Part shown: positions 50,100 to 61,799 of the stretch, piece by piece
How the letters are laid out: every line of letters begins with the position of its first letter
Numbering within the stretch: the stretch's first letter is position 1
Source: Eriocheir sinensis
Taxonomy: Eukaryota; Arthropoda; Malacostraca; Decapoda; Varunidae
DNA length: 64,000 nucleotides
Assembly (NCBI RefSeq): GCF_024679095.1
Contig: NC_066577.1
Span: 699,884 to 763,883, forward strand
Direction: 5' to 3'
Position numbers and translations under genes: made by a program
The notes under the pieces: generated by a model
Seen by the model: the letters and a program-made list of their open reading frames with translations, nothing else
Told to the model about the DNA's origin: nothing
Database searches by the model: none

Positions 50100-51240
50100 G
50101 GATGAGCCTCTTTCACCCCAGAAAAGACTCACCCATGATTTTGGATGTTAGTCAGGGCCGAAAGGTGGATGATTTGTCTATATATTTCTTTTTATCGATG
50201 TGATTCCATATTGTCATTTTTTTTGTGTGTTCTTTATCTATATTTTCCTTCTTCTATTCTTTTTCTAAATTTCACCTTTACTCTGGTGTTGTTTGTGTTC
50301 TGTCCTCTTTCCTTGGTGTTCTCTCGTATCGCCTTTTCTTGGTGCTGTGTGCGGGTACTCCTGAGTCTCCTTCACCCCAGAAAAGACCCACTCATACCAA
50401 CACACAACACCACACGCCTTAATGCTAGAGTTGTTTGCCTTTTTGCCTGTGATTTTTTTGTTCATTATTGTAGTTGATGAGATGACACGGTAGTTTCCTT
50501 TTATCGATGTTGTGGTTCTGTATTATCATTTTTTGGTGGTATTTTTGTATATCTTCCTTCTTCTTTCATTCTCTTTCTTTGTGATTACTTTTTTGGTATT
50601 GTTTCTGTTTTATCCTCTTTTTCTTGTTGTTCTCTTCAATCGCCTTTTCTTGGTGCTGTGTGCGGGTACTCCTGAGTCTCCTTCACCCCAGAAAAGACTC
50701 ACTCGTCCCAGCATACAACACCAAACGCCTTCTTCTTGTATTCTTTTCTATATCATTCTTACTCCTGGTGTTGTTTCTGTTCTATCCTCATTTCTTGTTG
50801 TTCTCTTCTATCGCCTTTTCTTGGTGCTGTGTGCTGGTACGGGTAAGTCTCTTTCACCCCAGAAAAGACCCACCCATACCAACACACAACACCACACGCC
50901 TTAATGCTAGATTTTTTTGGCTTTTTGTCGTTTTGTGATTTTTTTGTTCATTTTTTAGTTGATGAGATGACACGGTTGTTTCCTTTTATCGATGTTGTGG
51001 TTCTGTATCATCGTTTTGGTGGTCTTTTTCTACATCTTCCTTCTTCTTTTATTCTCTTTCTGTATGCTTACTTTTCCGGTTTTGTTTCTATTTTATCCTC
51101 TTTCTTTGTGCTCTCTTCTATCGCCTTTTCTTGGTGCTGTGTGCTGGTACGGGCAAGTCTCCTTCACCCCAGAAAAGACTAACTCATACCAACACACAAC
51201 ACCACACGCCTTCATGCTAGATTTTTGTCTTCTCTGATTT
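50100..51240. repeat. About 310-bp tandem repeat, four units (one shortened)
   Basis: The phrase GCCTTTTCTTGGTGCTGTGT recurs at 50331, 50642, 50812 and 51122 (spacings 311, 170, 310), each followed by CACCCCAGAAAAGAC and AACACACAACACCACACGCC. The second-to-third interval lacks about 140 bp. A more diverged leading unit begins near 50100. Overlapping frames are repeat artefacts. Confidence 0.93.
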
Positions 51241-51849
<609 letters not shown>

Positions 51850-52127
51850 CCGTTATTCCTTTTATTTTTTCCATCAGTTCTGTTCTTGCCAGCTTTCTTT
51901 TTATTTATTATTCCATACTCTTTACCATTCACTCTTTCAGTCATCTTTTTTTGATCCGTCCCAGATTGTTCTTCCTTCCTTCATTCACTTCCTCCTTTCG
52001 TCCTTCATTTTAATCCTTTCCAACTTTGTTCCTTCACTCTTCCTTCTTTCATTTTTCTTCTTTCTTTAGTCTCTTCTTCCTATCACTTCACTCATATTCC
52101 ACTTTTCATGATATTGACCACTTACAC

Positions 52128-52170
52128 CTTCCTTCCTTCCTTCCTTCCTTCCTTCCTTCCTTCCTTCCTT
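52128..52170. repeat. (TTCC)n microsatellite
   Basis: Eleven TTCC units at the left edge of duplication copy B; a shorter CTTCC-rich stretch lies at the same place in copy A. Confidence 0.95.
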
Positions 52171-52906
52171 TTCCTTTTCCCTTTCTATCTCTCTACCCTT
52201 CCTCGGCTCATTTCCATCCCGACGTGTAGGTGAAAGGAAGAAAAAAACGAAATAAGACGGAGAGCATGAATGAATTGAAGGGGTAGTAGAGTAAGAAAAA
52301 AGATAAGGGAGGGACAAGATGATCAAGAATAGAATAGGAGGAAATGAAGGAGGAACGAAGAAGGAAGTTGAGTGTGTGTGTGTGGGCGTGACAAGGGCGT
52401 GGGGAGCCAGGCTGTTTTGCTGCTCCCCCTCGGCGCTGGTCAGTGGCGTGGCGGGGCCTGACAGACAGACGTGAAGCTCTTAAGGGAAAGGTTTTGCCCA
52501 CTGCTTCTTCGTCTCAAATCGTGACCTCGACTTGCCTTACCTCTGGTCTTCGTGTTCTGTTTCTTTGTCTTCTTTTCTCGTCTTTTCCTTTGGTTCTTTC
52601 GTGTTCTGGTTCTTGGTTTTCTTTGTATTTTCAACTTCGTTTTTCGTTTTCTTTATCTTTTTAATTTTGTTTTTCGTGCTTCGTTTTTCTCCACTTTTTT
52701 TCTTTCTTCTTCGTCGTCAGTTCATTTTTTTTTTCTTAATTTTCTGCCACCTTTTCTCCTCCTGCTCCTTATCTTCCTCCTCCTCCTCCTCCTCCTCTTC
52801 CTCCTCTTTTTTATCTCCTTGTTCCTGTTTTCTTTTCTGCCTCCTCAACCTCCTCGTCCTCTTTTCTTTTCCATCCTCTCATCCTTCTCTTCATCCATAT
52901 CAACTC

Positions 52907-53140
52907 CCTCCTCCTCCTCCTCCTCCTCCTCCTCCTCCTCCTCACCCCCCTGTGTTATAACGTGCTCGTGGGTCGTGTCTAATACCCTGATAGGCGATCA
53001 AACCCCTTATCTCAACCCCATTAGGTGGTATCGCTGCCCCATGAGTCACCCTGAGTAGCTCCCACTTCCCCCCCTTCCCCTCCCCCTCCCCCTTCCCCTC
53101 CCCCTTCCCCTTCCCCTTCCCTCCCCCCTTCCCCATCCCC
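52907..53140. repeat. (CTC)n and (CCCCTT)n-like low complexity
   Basis: CTC triplets at 52907-52942 and C/T-only hexamer-like sequence at 53065-53135, separated by 120 bp of ordinary DNA. Confidence 0.88.
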
Positions 53141-53290
53141 CATTCGCCTGACAGCCTCCCCGGAAGGTCCATCAGGTAAAGCCGCCTGCCCACGCTGCCT
53201 TGATCTCCACATTTGTTCTCCACACTGTTAGCGGATTTTGTCTCCTTGCCGGTCTCCATTTACCTCCCGTGCCCTAAATATCTCCCCTCC

Positions 53291-53600
53291 ACTTGCAAGC
53301 AGCGGCCTTGTATCTCTACCTCACAACCTCCACTCATTATCTTTCTTGCCTTGCCTTACCTTACCTATTCTCAACAGTGTCTCTGTACTCTCCACCCCAC
53401 AACCTCCACTAACTATCCATATCTTACCTTGCCTTACCTTACCTTATCTTAACAGTGTCTTTGTACTCTCCACCCCACAACCTCCACTAACTATCCATCT
53501 CTTACCTTGCCTTACCTTACCTATTTTTAACAGTGTTTTTGTAATCTTCACCCCACAACCTCCACCTTGCCTAAAATTACCTTACCTTACCTCTCCTTAC
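53291..53600. repeat. About 80-bp tandem repeat, four units
   Basis: Units contain CTCTCCACCCCACAACCTCC and CTTACCTTGCCTTACCTTAC; ACAGTGT recurs at 53375, 53451 and 53529. Copy A of the duplication has a single unit (40280-40360), so the array expanded in copy B only. Confidence 0.87.
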
Positions 53601-54255
53601 CTTACCGTACGTATCTTTCTTACCTGTCTCCACTGGCCTCCATTTGACATCCTTATCCTAAGGCGACTTTACACATGGCAACTCGTGGCTGGCAATACAG
53701 GCGCGACGTGCTGCCGGCAGCATTTTGGGTCTGGGTCTGGGTCTGGGAGCTCTTCTCGTGGCAAGTTCTCTGCAGCTGAGCGTGTCCGTCTTGTATTGCC
53801 GACTGGCGGCTGGGTAAACAACATGTCGATGTCGGCGACAATAAAACAAGGAATGACAGATGCAGATACTATATTAGGCTAATGGACCAAACTCATTGTG
53901 GTTTTAAGATATGGTAGTAGCCTTTTGGGGTGTCTGGGATGAATTCATGCCCTTGCATTTACTAGTTAATTGAAGGTGGAATACATTGAATCTCAATCTC
54001 AATCACCAGAAACCTATAACAGACAATGTCTCACGGCACAAATGGACCGTATTGGCTATCCGGCGGCGACTCGGAGACAAGTACTGTTTTGACTTAACTC
54101 GACTCCTCTTTTCTATTTCGGGAAAAAATACTTGGACTGGCTGTCTTTTGTATACAAATGTCCTAACGTGGTACCTGCTGGCCGCGGGCCGCAACCTCCT
54201 GAACGGCCCAAACAGCCAAAACACAGCTTGGGAGGTTTCGTATTTTTTCGCCCAG

Positions 54256-55602
54256 GGCCCGAATTTACAATTAATCTTAAACCGCTAAGTTTGACTTTAG
54301 GGCGAGTTTAACTTTATTCTTCATCTTATCCCTCATAAGTTAATCTTAGCTGACGGGATATTTTAGGCGGGCCCAAACCCGTCTTAAGGAGCCTAAGTCG
54401 AACTTCAGTCGCCAAGATGGCCGAGCGTCAACAAGCCCGTCAGCGCCTAGAGAAGACTTTTCAAGAGCGAAGAGACGTTCTGAATACTTTGAGTGACGCA
54501 GAACTATTGAAACGCTACAGACTGGATCGTGCAGGAGTACTGTTCGTAACGGATTTGGTGAGAGGGGCCCTGCAAAGCCCTACTTCAAGGAGTTTTGCAT
54601 TGACACCCGAAATGAAAGTAATTATTACACTGCGTTACTTAGCAACGGGGAAAATGCAGATGTGTAACAGTGATGATCTTGGTCCATCACCGTCGTCAGT
54701 AAGCAAAGCGATCACCGATACCCTCAAGGCACTTACACAACCAGCCATACTTGTCCAATTCATTCGATTTCCTCGCACCGTCCCTGAAATCCGAGAGAAA
54801 CAACAAGAATTTGTGCAAGTTGCAAACTTCCCTGGCATTGTTGGTGTAATAGATTGCACGCATGTCAGGATACCCCCAGGGAATATGAAGCAGACCATGT
54901 CAACAGGAAGAATTTCCATAGCATAAACACACAATTAGTGTTTGATGCCAAATATAATATTCTTAATGTTGTAGCTAATTGGCCTGGGTCCACTCATGAT
55001 GCTCGTATTTGGCGTGAGAGTGGCCTCAAACGCATGTTTGAGGATCATCGTATACCACCGGATTCATGTCATCTATTAGGGGACAGTGGCTACCCTTGCA
55101 GACGGTATCTGTTGACTCCCTTCCCTCTACTATGTGTAGTGTGTGGCAGTCTCTCCAATTCACTCCCCTTTTCCTCTTGGGAGAAGTGAAAGCGGCAGTA
55201 TTTTCCATGATTACTTCGTCAGAGGGTGGGTGATGCAAGAATGAGGAAGACGAACAGGAACGCGTGTCCGTGTTTACATTCAAGAGAAAAAAAAAAGAAT
55301 ATCACCTTGCGCGGATGATAAACGTAACCTTTATTTTATAAATACTACCTTATTATGCCCATATTTCTGAAGAATATCATCATGTAACATTGATAAAGTA
55401 GTATTACTACATATTCAATCACTGAAGTGTCGCAATTCTGCAATTTAAAAAATACATCTTTTGCCAGGACAAATTTTCATACTGGATCAGCTGCTGAGTG
55501 AAGTTGAACTTATTTTTTCATTTAAGCTCAGCTATAAGTTAAACTTGAGATTCAGTGGAACTTTTAAGTTAAAGATTATGATTAATTGTAAATTCGGGTT
55601 TA
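54256..55602 (+). mobile_element. Inner Harbinger element inserted in the foldback
   Basis: Ends are inverted copies: CCCGAATTTACAATTAATC near 54258 and its reverse complement GATTAATTGTAAATTCGGG near 55580-55598. It contains the transposase frames at 54417-55189. It interrupts the left palindrome arm between CGCCCA and TATTTTGCTCTCC; the right arm (minus strand) reads CGCCCATAG...TTTTGCTCTCC without it. The exact target duplication could not be resolved by eye. Confidence 0.8.
54417..55189 (+). pseudogene. HARBI1-like DDE transposase, frameshifted and C-terminally truncated
   Basis: Cuts and pastes Harbinger DNA. The frame from 54417 encodes the N-terminal helical region (DAELLKRYRLDRAGVLFVTD), the segment TLRYLATGKMQMCNSDDLGP with its helix-turn-helix-like SSVSKAI, and [15 protein letters not shown], which holds the first catalytic Asp. 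A one-base deletion near 54883 shifts to the frame from 54854: [18 protein letters not shown], then [12 protein letters not shown] with the second catalytic Asp, and [17 protein letters not shown]. The normal C-terminal part with the catalytic Glu (YNxxHxxTRxxVE) is missing; the frame drifts and stops at 55189. About 260 of the usual 350 or so residues remain. The Met at 54417 follows a plausible AAGATGG context. Confidence 0.88.
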
Positions 55603-55702
55603 TTTTGCTCTCCAGTTTAAGAATGATTTAACTTGTTGTTAATAATGTTAGTTTAAGTTTCTGTAGCTATTATGAATTCTGGTCTTAAGATAAGTGTTTA
55701 CA

Positions 55703-55728
55703 GACGCCCTCTCGCTGGAGAGGGCGTC
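55703..55728. repeat. Hairpin at the palindrome centre
   Basis: Perfect 11-bp stem GACGCCCTCTC / GAGAGGGCGTC with loop GCTG, GC-rich within AT-rich arms. Confidence 0.93.
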
Positions 55729-56911
55729 TTGTAAATCACTTATCTTAAAACCAAAGTCAAAATAGCTACAGGTACTTAAACTAACAATTATTTAACATCA
55801 ACTTAAATCATTCTTAAGCTGGAGAGCAAAAAAAAACTATGGGCGAAAAGAAATACGAAACCTCCCAACATGTGATTTTGCTGTTTGGGCCGCTCAGGAG
55901 ACTGCGGCCCGCGGCACATTGCGCCTCAGTTGTCACACACACCACACACAGACGCAAACCTTAAAGCCTTACCAGCAAAGGGTAAATACATTTTTTCTAC
56001 CATTTGGCCCCAAACGACAGCCAGTATTATTTTTTTTCCGAAATAGAAAAGAGGAACCGAGTTAAGTCAAAACAGTTCTTGTCTCCGAGTCGCCGCCGGA
56101 TAGCCAATACGGTCCATTGGGGACCTGGCACCCAAATGCCCACACCATAATTAACCGCCAACCTAATCGTATGAGGCATTCTAGATTACTTGATGATTGG
56201 AGTGAATTATCATTGTTGGGGCAAAGTTAAATGATTTTTCTCTTTGAAATAGTTATTTTTGAATCTAAAATACGTCCTGATGCTCCCGGCGGCTCCTCCC
56301 ACGTGTGAAGGTACTTGCTCCCGAGAGCACCCAGCCGGTCTAGCCGCTAGATCGTCGCGGCTGTATTGCCGGCCAGGTATTGCCACGTGTAAAGCCGCCT
56401 TTACCTTACCTTATCTCTCTGACTTATCTCCATTCTCCAATGGCGTCCACTTGGTACCTTTCATTGGTCTTTTTTTTTCTCCTTCCCATCCTCCTCCTCC
56501 TCCCACACTTGAGTGGAATTCCTCCAGGAATTCCACTCGCCATATTTCTATTACTTCCCTCGTCTTCACTACTTCCACTTCTTTTTCTTCATCAGTTTCC
56601 TTCAACTAATATCCTTTTTCCACACTTCCTTCCTCCATCTGCTACCACTACAACCAGTCAGTCTCCTCCTCCTCCGCCAATACCGTCCAATCACACCTTC
56701 ATCCCTCCTCAGTTAACCTCAATATGCCACCAACCTCTTACCTGCTAATCTCTATGAACCTCAACCCTTCCAATTTCCCTGTGCTAATCTCTATTACCTC
56801 CTCCTCCTCCTCCTTCTCCAACCCCCCCCCCCCACATACACACACAGGTCAGGATACACACACTTCCTGCGAAATAATCAAGACCCAAATTATGATCGGA
56901 CTCAGCCATTT

Positions 56912-56913
<2 letters not shown>

Positions 56914-56948
<35 letters not shown>

Positions 56949-56996
56949 TGCTACCACGACCTACCAGTTGATTTGCACAATGAAAATGTATGTTGC

Positions 56997-57087
<91 letters not shown>

Positions 57088-57094
57088 GAAACGT

Positions 57095-57170
<76 letters not shown>
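56914..57170. repeat. (GT)n, (GA)n and (CA)n microsatellite trio
   Basis: GT 56914-56947, GA 56999-57084, CA 57096-57170; the same order and intervening sequence as 40920-41306 in copy A but different lengths. Confidence 0.97.
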
Positions 57171-57172
<2 letters not shown>

Positions 57173-57581
57173 TTGCCCAATTAACGCCACTCCATCCGTC
57201 TCTTGAGGTGCAGGTGTGTGTTCGATGAGACAGACAGGTGTAGAGGCAGGAAGACGGGCAGATAAGATGGACAATAAATAGACGAGCAATTAGACGGACA
57301 GGTACACACGCACGAACACGAACAAGATCGACGAGAAGGGGCAAAGGAAGAAGAAAAGGAAGAGGTTATACGGTAAATAGATGAGTAATTTTGATAATAA
57401 AGGTTGGTGAGAAGGGAAGATATGGCACACAAACAATGTATGACTAACGTAAAACATGTTGAGATGGAATATAAGAAAATCAGAAACTCGTGCTAGAAGA
57501 AATATTGAATTAATATATAGGGTTAAACACTCGCATAGGTATATAAGTACCTATATGGAGCTTCGGCGAAATAAGCTTTAG

Positions 57582-57936
57582 GGTAGGCGGTGGCTGAACT
57601 GGTAGCGTACTGGGCCCACATTCACCGCGTGATGGACGACGCGGGTTCGAATCCCCACGCTACCACCTCGGATTTTTCAGTCACCGCCGAGTGAATTAAA
57701 ACTACCCACATGCTGTCCTGAAGACCACCCATCAACCCGGACTCTAGAGGAAGCCGTCCAAGCGAATCAAGAACGAGTTCCGGGGGGCAGCATGAGCCAA
57801 TGCAAGATGGCGCCACTATAAACACTCACCTGCGCCAGGCCAGGCCCCACCTGGAAGAAGCCTTGGGCCGACGATCAGGCCCCGCCGGGAAGATGCCTAC
57901 CGGCGCAATAGGCAGCAACGTAAAAAAAAAAAAAAA
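57582..57936 (+). mobile_element. tRNA-derived SINE, family 1, poly-A tailed
   Basis: A-box-like TGGCTGAACTGG at 57591, perfect B box GGTTCGAATCC (57644-57654), about 280-bp body identical in order to the 1236-1587 copy, and a poly-A tail of 15 (57922-57936). Inserted in duplication copy B after it diverged from copy A. No clear target duplication. Confidence 0.85.
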
Positions 57937-58921
57937 GCAGAATTGAATAGCGTGTATTCCAAAGAAACGCATGGCCTGCTATATTGGGCGTTATTTATTT
58001 ATTCTAGTTTTTAAAGGATCATATCAAGAATAGGCCGAGGGAGCAGGACACCTCTTGTAGCACCCACCCGCTGCTGAGGGCGCCGAGGCGCGGGTGGAAG
58101 TAATGGTGGGAAAAACGATGTGCAGGTGAATTTATAGAAAGTTAGATAGAATGAGGAACTAATGGGGCAGGGAGAAAGGAAGAAGGAAAAGGTCAGTAAA
58201 TCAAGACTAATAAAGATACGTTTATACACAGCTTGAAAGATAAATTCTGAAGAATATAACGTTAGGTCACTTGAATCATTTTTGGCTGTAAAAAAGAAAA
58301 AAAGTAAGGAAAGGACTTTTTACTAGAAAAAAAGTAAGTAAAAAGTTAAAGTAAAAAAGTAAATCTGGAGTAAAAACTAAGGAAGTTAAATTGAAAAAAA
58401 AATAAAAAAAATGTAAGACTTTATTGCTGTAAATATTGAAGAAAAAAGTAAAAAAAAAAGAGAAGAAAAGAAGAAACACAATAAAAAGAAAAGTAAAAAA
58501 ATGAGAAAGGCAAGAAAATTGTCACTAAGAATAAAAGAAAAAGTAAATAAAGAAAGATAGAAAATGTCACTAACAAGAAAATAAAAGAAAAAAGGCCAAC
58601 CAGCCCGAGGTGGCTCTTGTCCCTCGATCCTGCAGCAAAGAAAGGAATTTGTGTTGCTTTATTGAATTAGTGGCTGACGCTCTCTCCTCCTCCCCCCCCG
58701 CGTGCCCTTTCCCCCAATAACACCCACGAACACTCTCTCTCCCCATCCTCTTCCTTCTACCCAAGCAACTTTTTCCTTTCTCTTCCTTCCCACTTTCCTC
58801 TCGAAATTGTCTCCCAAATTTGATCACCTTTGTTGACTTTCTACAACCACAGATTGCTCCTATCTTGTTCCCATTCGCGTATCTTCCTCCTCCTCCTCCT
58901 CCTCCTCAGTGTCAAAAAAAA

Positions 58922-61080
58922 TAATGCTGACACTGTTCAGCTCGTTAGTTCGCCCACATCTTGAGTATTGCGTTCAGTTTTGGTCTCCCTATTACAGAAA
59001 AGATAATAGATAAACTCTAGAGGGTGCAGCGTTGAGCTATTAAAATGATACCTAGACTGCGAAATAAACCGTAGGAAGACAGACTTAAAAAAATTATTCA
59101 GCTTATCAAAGCGTAGGCTAAGGCCCCGTTCACACTGTGCCGACTCTGGGCCACGACAACCAGTGACTTCTGCATTTGACAAGTCGGCTCCCACGCTCCA
59201 AATTTTTTTTGGCGTCTTGGTGTCGGCTATCATGATTGCCGACTGTCTGGGACATTCGGCCAATTATTTGGCAGAATGTCTGCGACATGCTGCCAACTAG
59301 TCTTAAGACGAGTCTCAACGATCATTTTTTTTTAAATGGTGCCATGTCCACGACAAACACGAATCTGCCGACCGATTGGCCGACAGTCGCCGACGGTCTT
59401 GACCGACAGTCTTCCAGATTGTCTGTCAACTGGTTGGCCGACTAGCTGGCCGACAGTTGCCAAGGAGTTGGCCGACGGTCTTCCTGACGGTCTTCGCGAC
59501 TGTCTTGGCGGCAGCCTTGCCCTTCCTTAAAATGCGGAATCGCTCTGTATTCGAGAATGAAATGTATCGTTCCGTTTTGAACCAATGCGGAGCGGTATTT
59601 GTTCCGTACGGTATTTTGTTATCTGAATGGTCATGCAGATAAAATTCAGTATCTTAAAATTGTAGTGAGCGCATTTTTCGGTAAATCTCAAAACCAGCCC
59701 GTAAAATTTGTCAAAGGTTCGTCCTAAAATACGTGTAAAATACGCGACGTAACGTCCCTCCCCCCTCCCTCTTGCTTCCACCAGCAGCGTGCTGCGGCTG
59801 TCACTCATTGCATGCTCGAGAAATTCTAGGGATGCCACCCGTTCCTTTAAATATGGATCCATTCCGTATTGGAGAGTGAGATGTTGCATTCCACATTTTT
59901 CTGACCTCAGGGTGGCAACCATAGTTGTGTCATTCAACACAAGAGAGATCGACGCAAAAGGAGTGCGTGCGTACTGTGCGGCTCCCAAGTTTGTGTCAGC
60001 GAAACGTAACTATGCCTAGAAGTTGTTATTGTGCTTTTGATTGCAAAATAAAAATATAAATTTCTTGATGGCGGAAGTGTTAGCCAATATTCCTGAGCCG
60101 ACAGTCGTCACGAACGTCCTTCATTAAGCGAAGACTGTCGTCACGACAGTCCCTCATCATTCTTAAGAAGTCGGCAGAGACGACTGTGCCGACAGGAAAC
60201 GGTAAAAATTTGAAAAATGGCCCCGACAGTCGTCACGACTGTCTCAAGACAAGCCAGGACTGTTGACGACAGTCTTGACGACTGCCCCCGACCTCCCTCA
60301 GACCTCAACCGGAAGTGACGGTTGGTCCAGACTCTTGCCAACTCTTGTCGTGAAAGTTTAGCATGGAATACTTTTTTGCGCTAACCCTCACGACTCCAGA
60401 CTTCCGTCACGACGTCGGCGCAGCATTCGGCAACAGTCTCAAGACCTCTTTCAAGACATGTCCGACCCTTTCACATCAATACCTAAGACCTCGTGTACCC
60501 TAGAGTAGTGGGTTGTCGTGGCCCAGAGTCGGCTCAATGTGAACGGGGCTTAAGAGGTGACCTTATCGAAGTGTTTAAAATGTTCAAGGGATTCGATAAC
60601 GTTAACGTTCATTATTATTTTACAGTCTTTCAATCAAATGTAACAAGAAACAATGGATACAAAATAACGAGGAAGCGTTTTAACTGAAAACACTTCTTCT
60701 TTAACCGTGTCATCACTGTATGGAATGGTCTGCCTCAAAACGTCGTCGAAAACGAAACTATTTGCACGTTCAAAAACCGACTTGACAAATATTTAGAAGC
60801 CAACCCGAACATCCGCTATTTTGCTCCGGTCTAACAGAAGGTAGTGTTAGCTTAGTTGTCGTGTATGATCTCCTTCTATCCATGTAAAATTCCATTGTAG
60901 TTTTTCTGTACTCATGGTATTCTTCCTTTTCATGCCAGCCACGGCTGGAGGGACTGGTGGGAGGGGAGGAGCCTTCACCTTTGCTGTCCTGTGTCTCTGA
61001 CTCGTAGATTAGAGTAGATGGTAGCTACAACAAACAGTCTAGTTAGGACCAAGAGGTCTGTTGTTGTTTGCTTTTCCTTT
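58922..61080 (+). mobile_element. CR1-like LINE 3' half, split by a TIR element
   Basis: Plus strand. Encodes [19 protein letters not shown] (with shifts) at 58940-59000 and SKRR up to 59117. After the 59121-60550 insertion it resumes with RGDLIEVFKMFKGFDNVN and a C-terminus (VWNGLPQNVV) with stops. The 3' UTR matches that of the 45603 copy and ends near 61080. The insert splits codons that read CGT AGG CTA AGA GGT when rejoined. Confidence 0.82.
59121..60550. mobile_element. 1.43-kb non-autonomous TIR element with subterminal GACAGTC repeats
   Basis: Inverted termini of about 41 bp: left AGGCCCCGTTCACACTGTGC, right (minus strand) AGCCCCGTTCACATTGAGCC, both then CGACTCTGGGCCACGACAAC. A TA dinucleotide flanks both ends (59119-59120, 60551-60552) and removing the element restores the LINE codons. 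Many degenerate GACAGTC/GACTGTC and GCCGAC units crowd both subterminal regions (59160-59520 and 60090-60430) in inverted orientation. The only long frame (59988-59527, minus) has no recognised motif, so it depends on a transposase supplied in trans. Confidence 0.85.
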
Positions 61081-61090
61081 GTACTCCCTT

Positions 61091-61659
61091 GTACTTCTTT
61101 TCCTCCTCCTCCTCCTGCTCTTTTTTTCTCCTCTTCTCCCCTCGCCACCACACTCCATATCCCTCTTGTTCTTGCTTCCCCGTCTTTTCCCACCCTCACT
61201 CCACCGTACTTCCCCTTTCTCCACGTCTCTGTCACACTCCTCCTCCCTTTCTCCTCTCGTCACCCATCCCCACTTACCTCCATCTCTTGTCTTTCCTTAT
61301 CCCACCTTACAAAACAAGCAACAAGGAAGGGCAAGAATAAATATGAGCTCCTTTTTTCTCTTCTCTTCTCACCTGTTTTCTCCTCTTTTTTTTCACCTTT
61401 TCTCTCCTCTCTTCTCGCTTTGTCTCCTTCATCCAACCAACACAGAGGAAAAGTAGGAATAAGAAAGGAACGGGTGAAGTCAGTCTTCTCTCCTCTCTTC
61501 TCACCTTCCTGTCGCCTCTTCATCCCCTCACCTCCTCACCTTCTTCCCCTTCCTCACCCAAGAACAGGAATCATTAGGTGAACTCCAGCTCTTACTCACG
61601 AAAACCAAAACACGAACAAATAGGTGAACTCAGCGCCCCCTTCCCCTCCTCCTTCTCAC
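61091..61659. other. Pyrimidine-rich DNA; end of duplication copy B and intron side of the Ig exon
   Basis: T/C-rich on plus. On the minus strand it would be the start of the intron that follows the exon at 61660-61799 (donor GTGAGA at 61659-61654). No further Ig exon with the expected VSWIRxRD motif was seen. Confidence 0.55.
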
Positions 61660-61799
61660 CTTCTTGTCCCCGAGCTGCCTGACGCCGCAGGTGAGGTTGG
61701 CCGGGATGCCCACAGGTGTGGTGACCTCGACGGACGTGGGCAGGAAGTAAGGACAGGTGGGACACAGCTGATCCGCCGCCAGGGTTCTGTGGGCGGCAC
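61660..61799 (-). CDS. Dpr / zig-8-like Ig-domain cell-surface protein, single internal exon
   Basis: Dpr family proteins are neuronal surface receptors that pair with DIP partners in synaptic matching. The 140-nt minus-strand exon has a textbook acceptor (CTAAC branch-like site, 20-nt pyrimidine run, CCGCAG at 61805-61800) and donor AAG/GTGAGA. It starts in phase 1 and ends on a codon boundary. It encodes AAHRTLAADQLCPTCP, then YFLPTSVEVTTPVGIPANLT and CGVRQLGDKK. The pattern PYF...P.nVT...G..a.L.C.V.qLgdK is the start (strands A-C, with the B-strand Cys) of the first Ig domain of Dpr/zig-8-like proteins, where VSWIRxRD normally follows, here expected in the next exon. No stop, no frameshift. 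Neighbouring exons are outside the window or unrecognised. An Ig V-set relative other than Dpr cannot be excluded. Confidence 0.72.

Larger units (their letters stand above)
54041..56115. repeat. Large foldback palindrome, arms about 330 bp
   Basis: 54041-54255 matches the reverse complement of 55844-56115 (for example TGGACCGTATTGGCTATCCG at the left edge), the right arm having about 55 extra bases. 55603-55702 matches the reverse complement of 55729-55835, with a perfect 11-bp stem at the centre. The left arm is split by the element at 54256-55602. Removing it gives one continuous near-palindrome. Confidence 0.9.
53661..56400 (+). mobile_element. Outer Harbinger-like transposon containing a foldback and a second Harbinger
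   Basis: Imperfect terminal inverted repeats of about 50 bp: left AGGCGACTTTACACATGGCA (53661 on), right (minus strand from 56400) AGGCGGCTTTACACGTGGCA, both continuing into GGCAATACAG and CGCGACG. The flanks are CTA (53658-53660) and TTA (56401-56403), which fits a TWA-type duplication with one change. It interrupts duplication copy B. It encodes no transposase of its own that I can recognise. Confidence 0.82.
52128..61290 (+). repeat. Segmental duplication, copy B, with three later insertions
   Basis: Matches copy A (39430-42850) in order and orientation (landmarks given there). Copy A is 3.4 kb; copy B spans 9.2 kb because it contains the Harbinger composite (53661-56400), the SINE (57582-57936) and the CR1-like LINE with its nested TIR element (58922-61080). 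Left and right flanks of each insertion rejoin in copy A, for example around CTCCTCCTCCTGCTCTTTTT (42455 / 61095). Confidence 0.87.

Noticed and set aside
59527..59988. 153-residue minus-strand frame within the TIR element
   Set aside because: No domain recognised, and its sequence is composed of the element's inverted subrepeats; not supported as a transposase.
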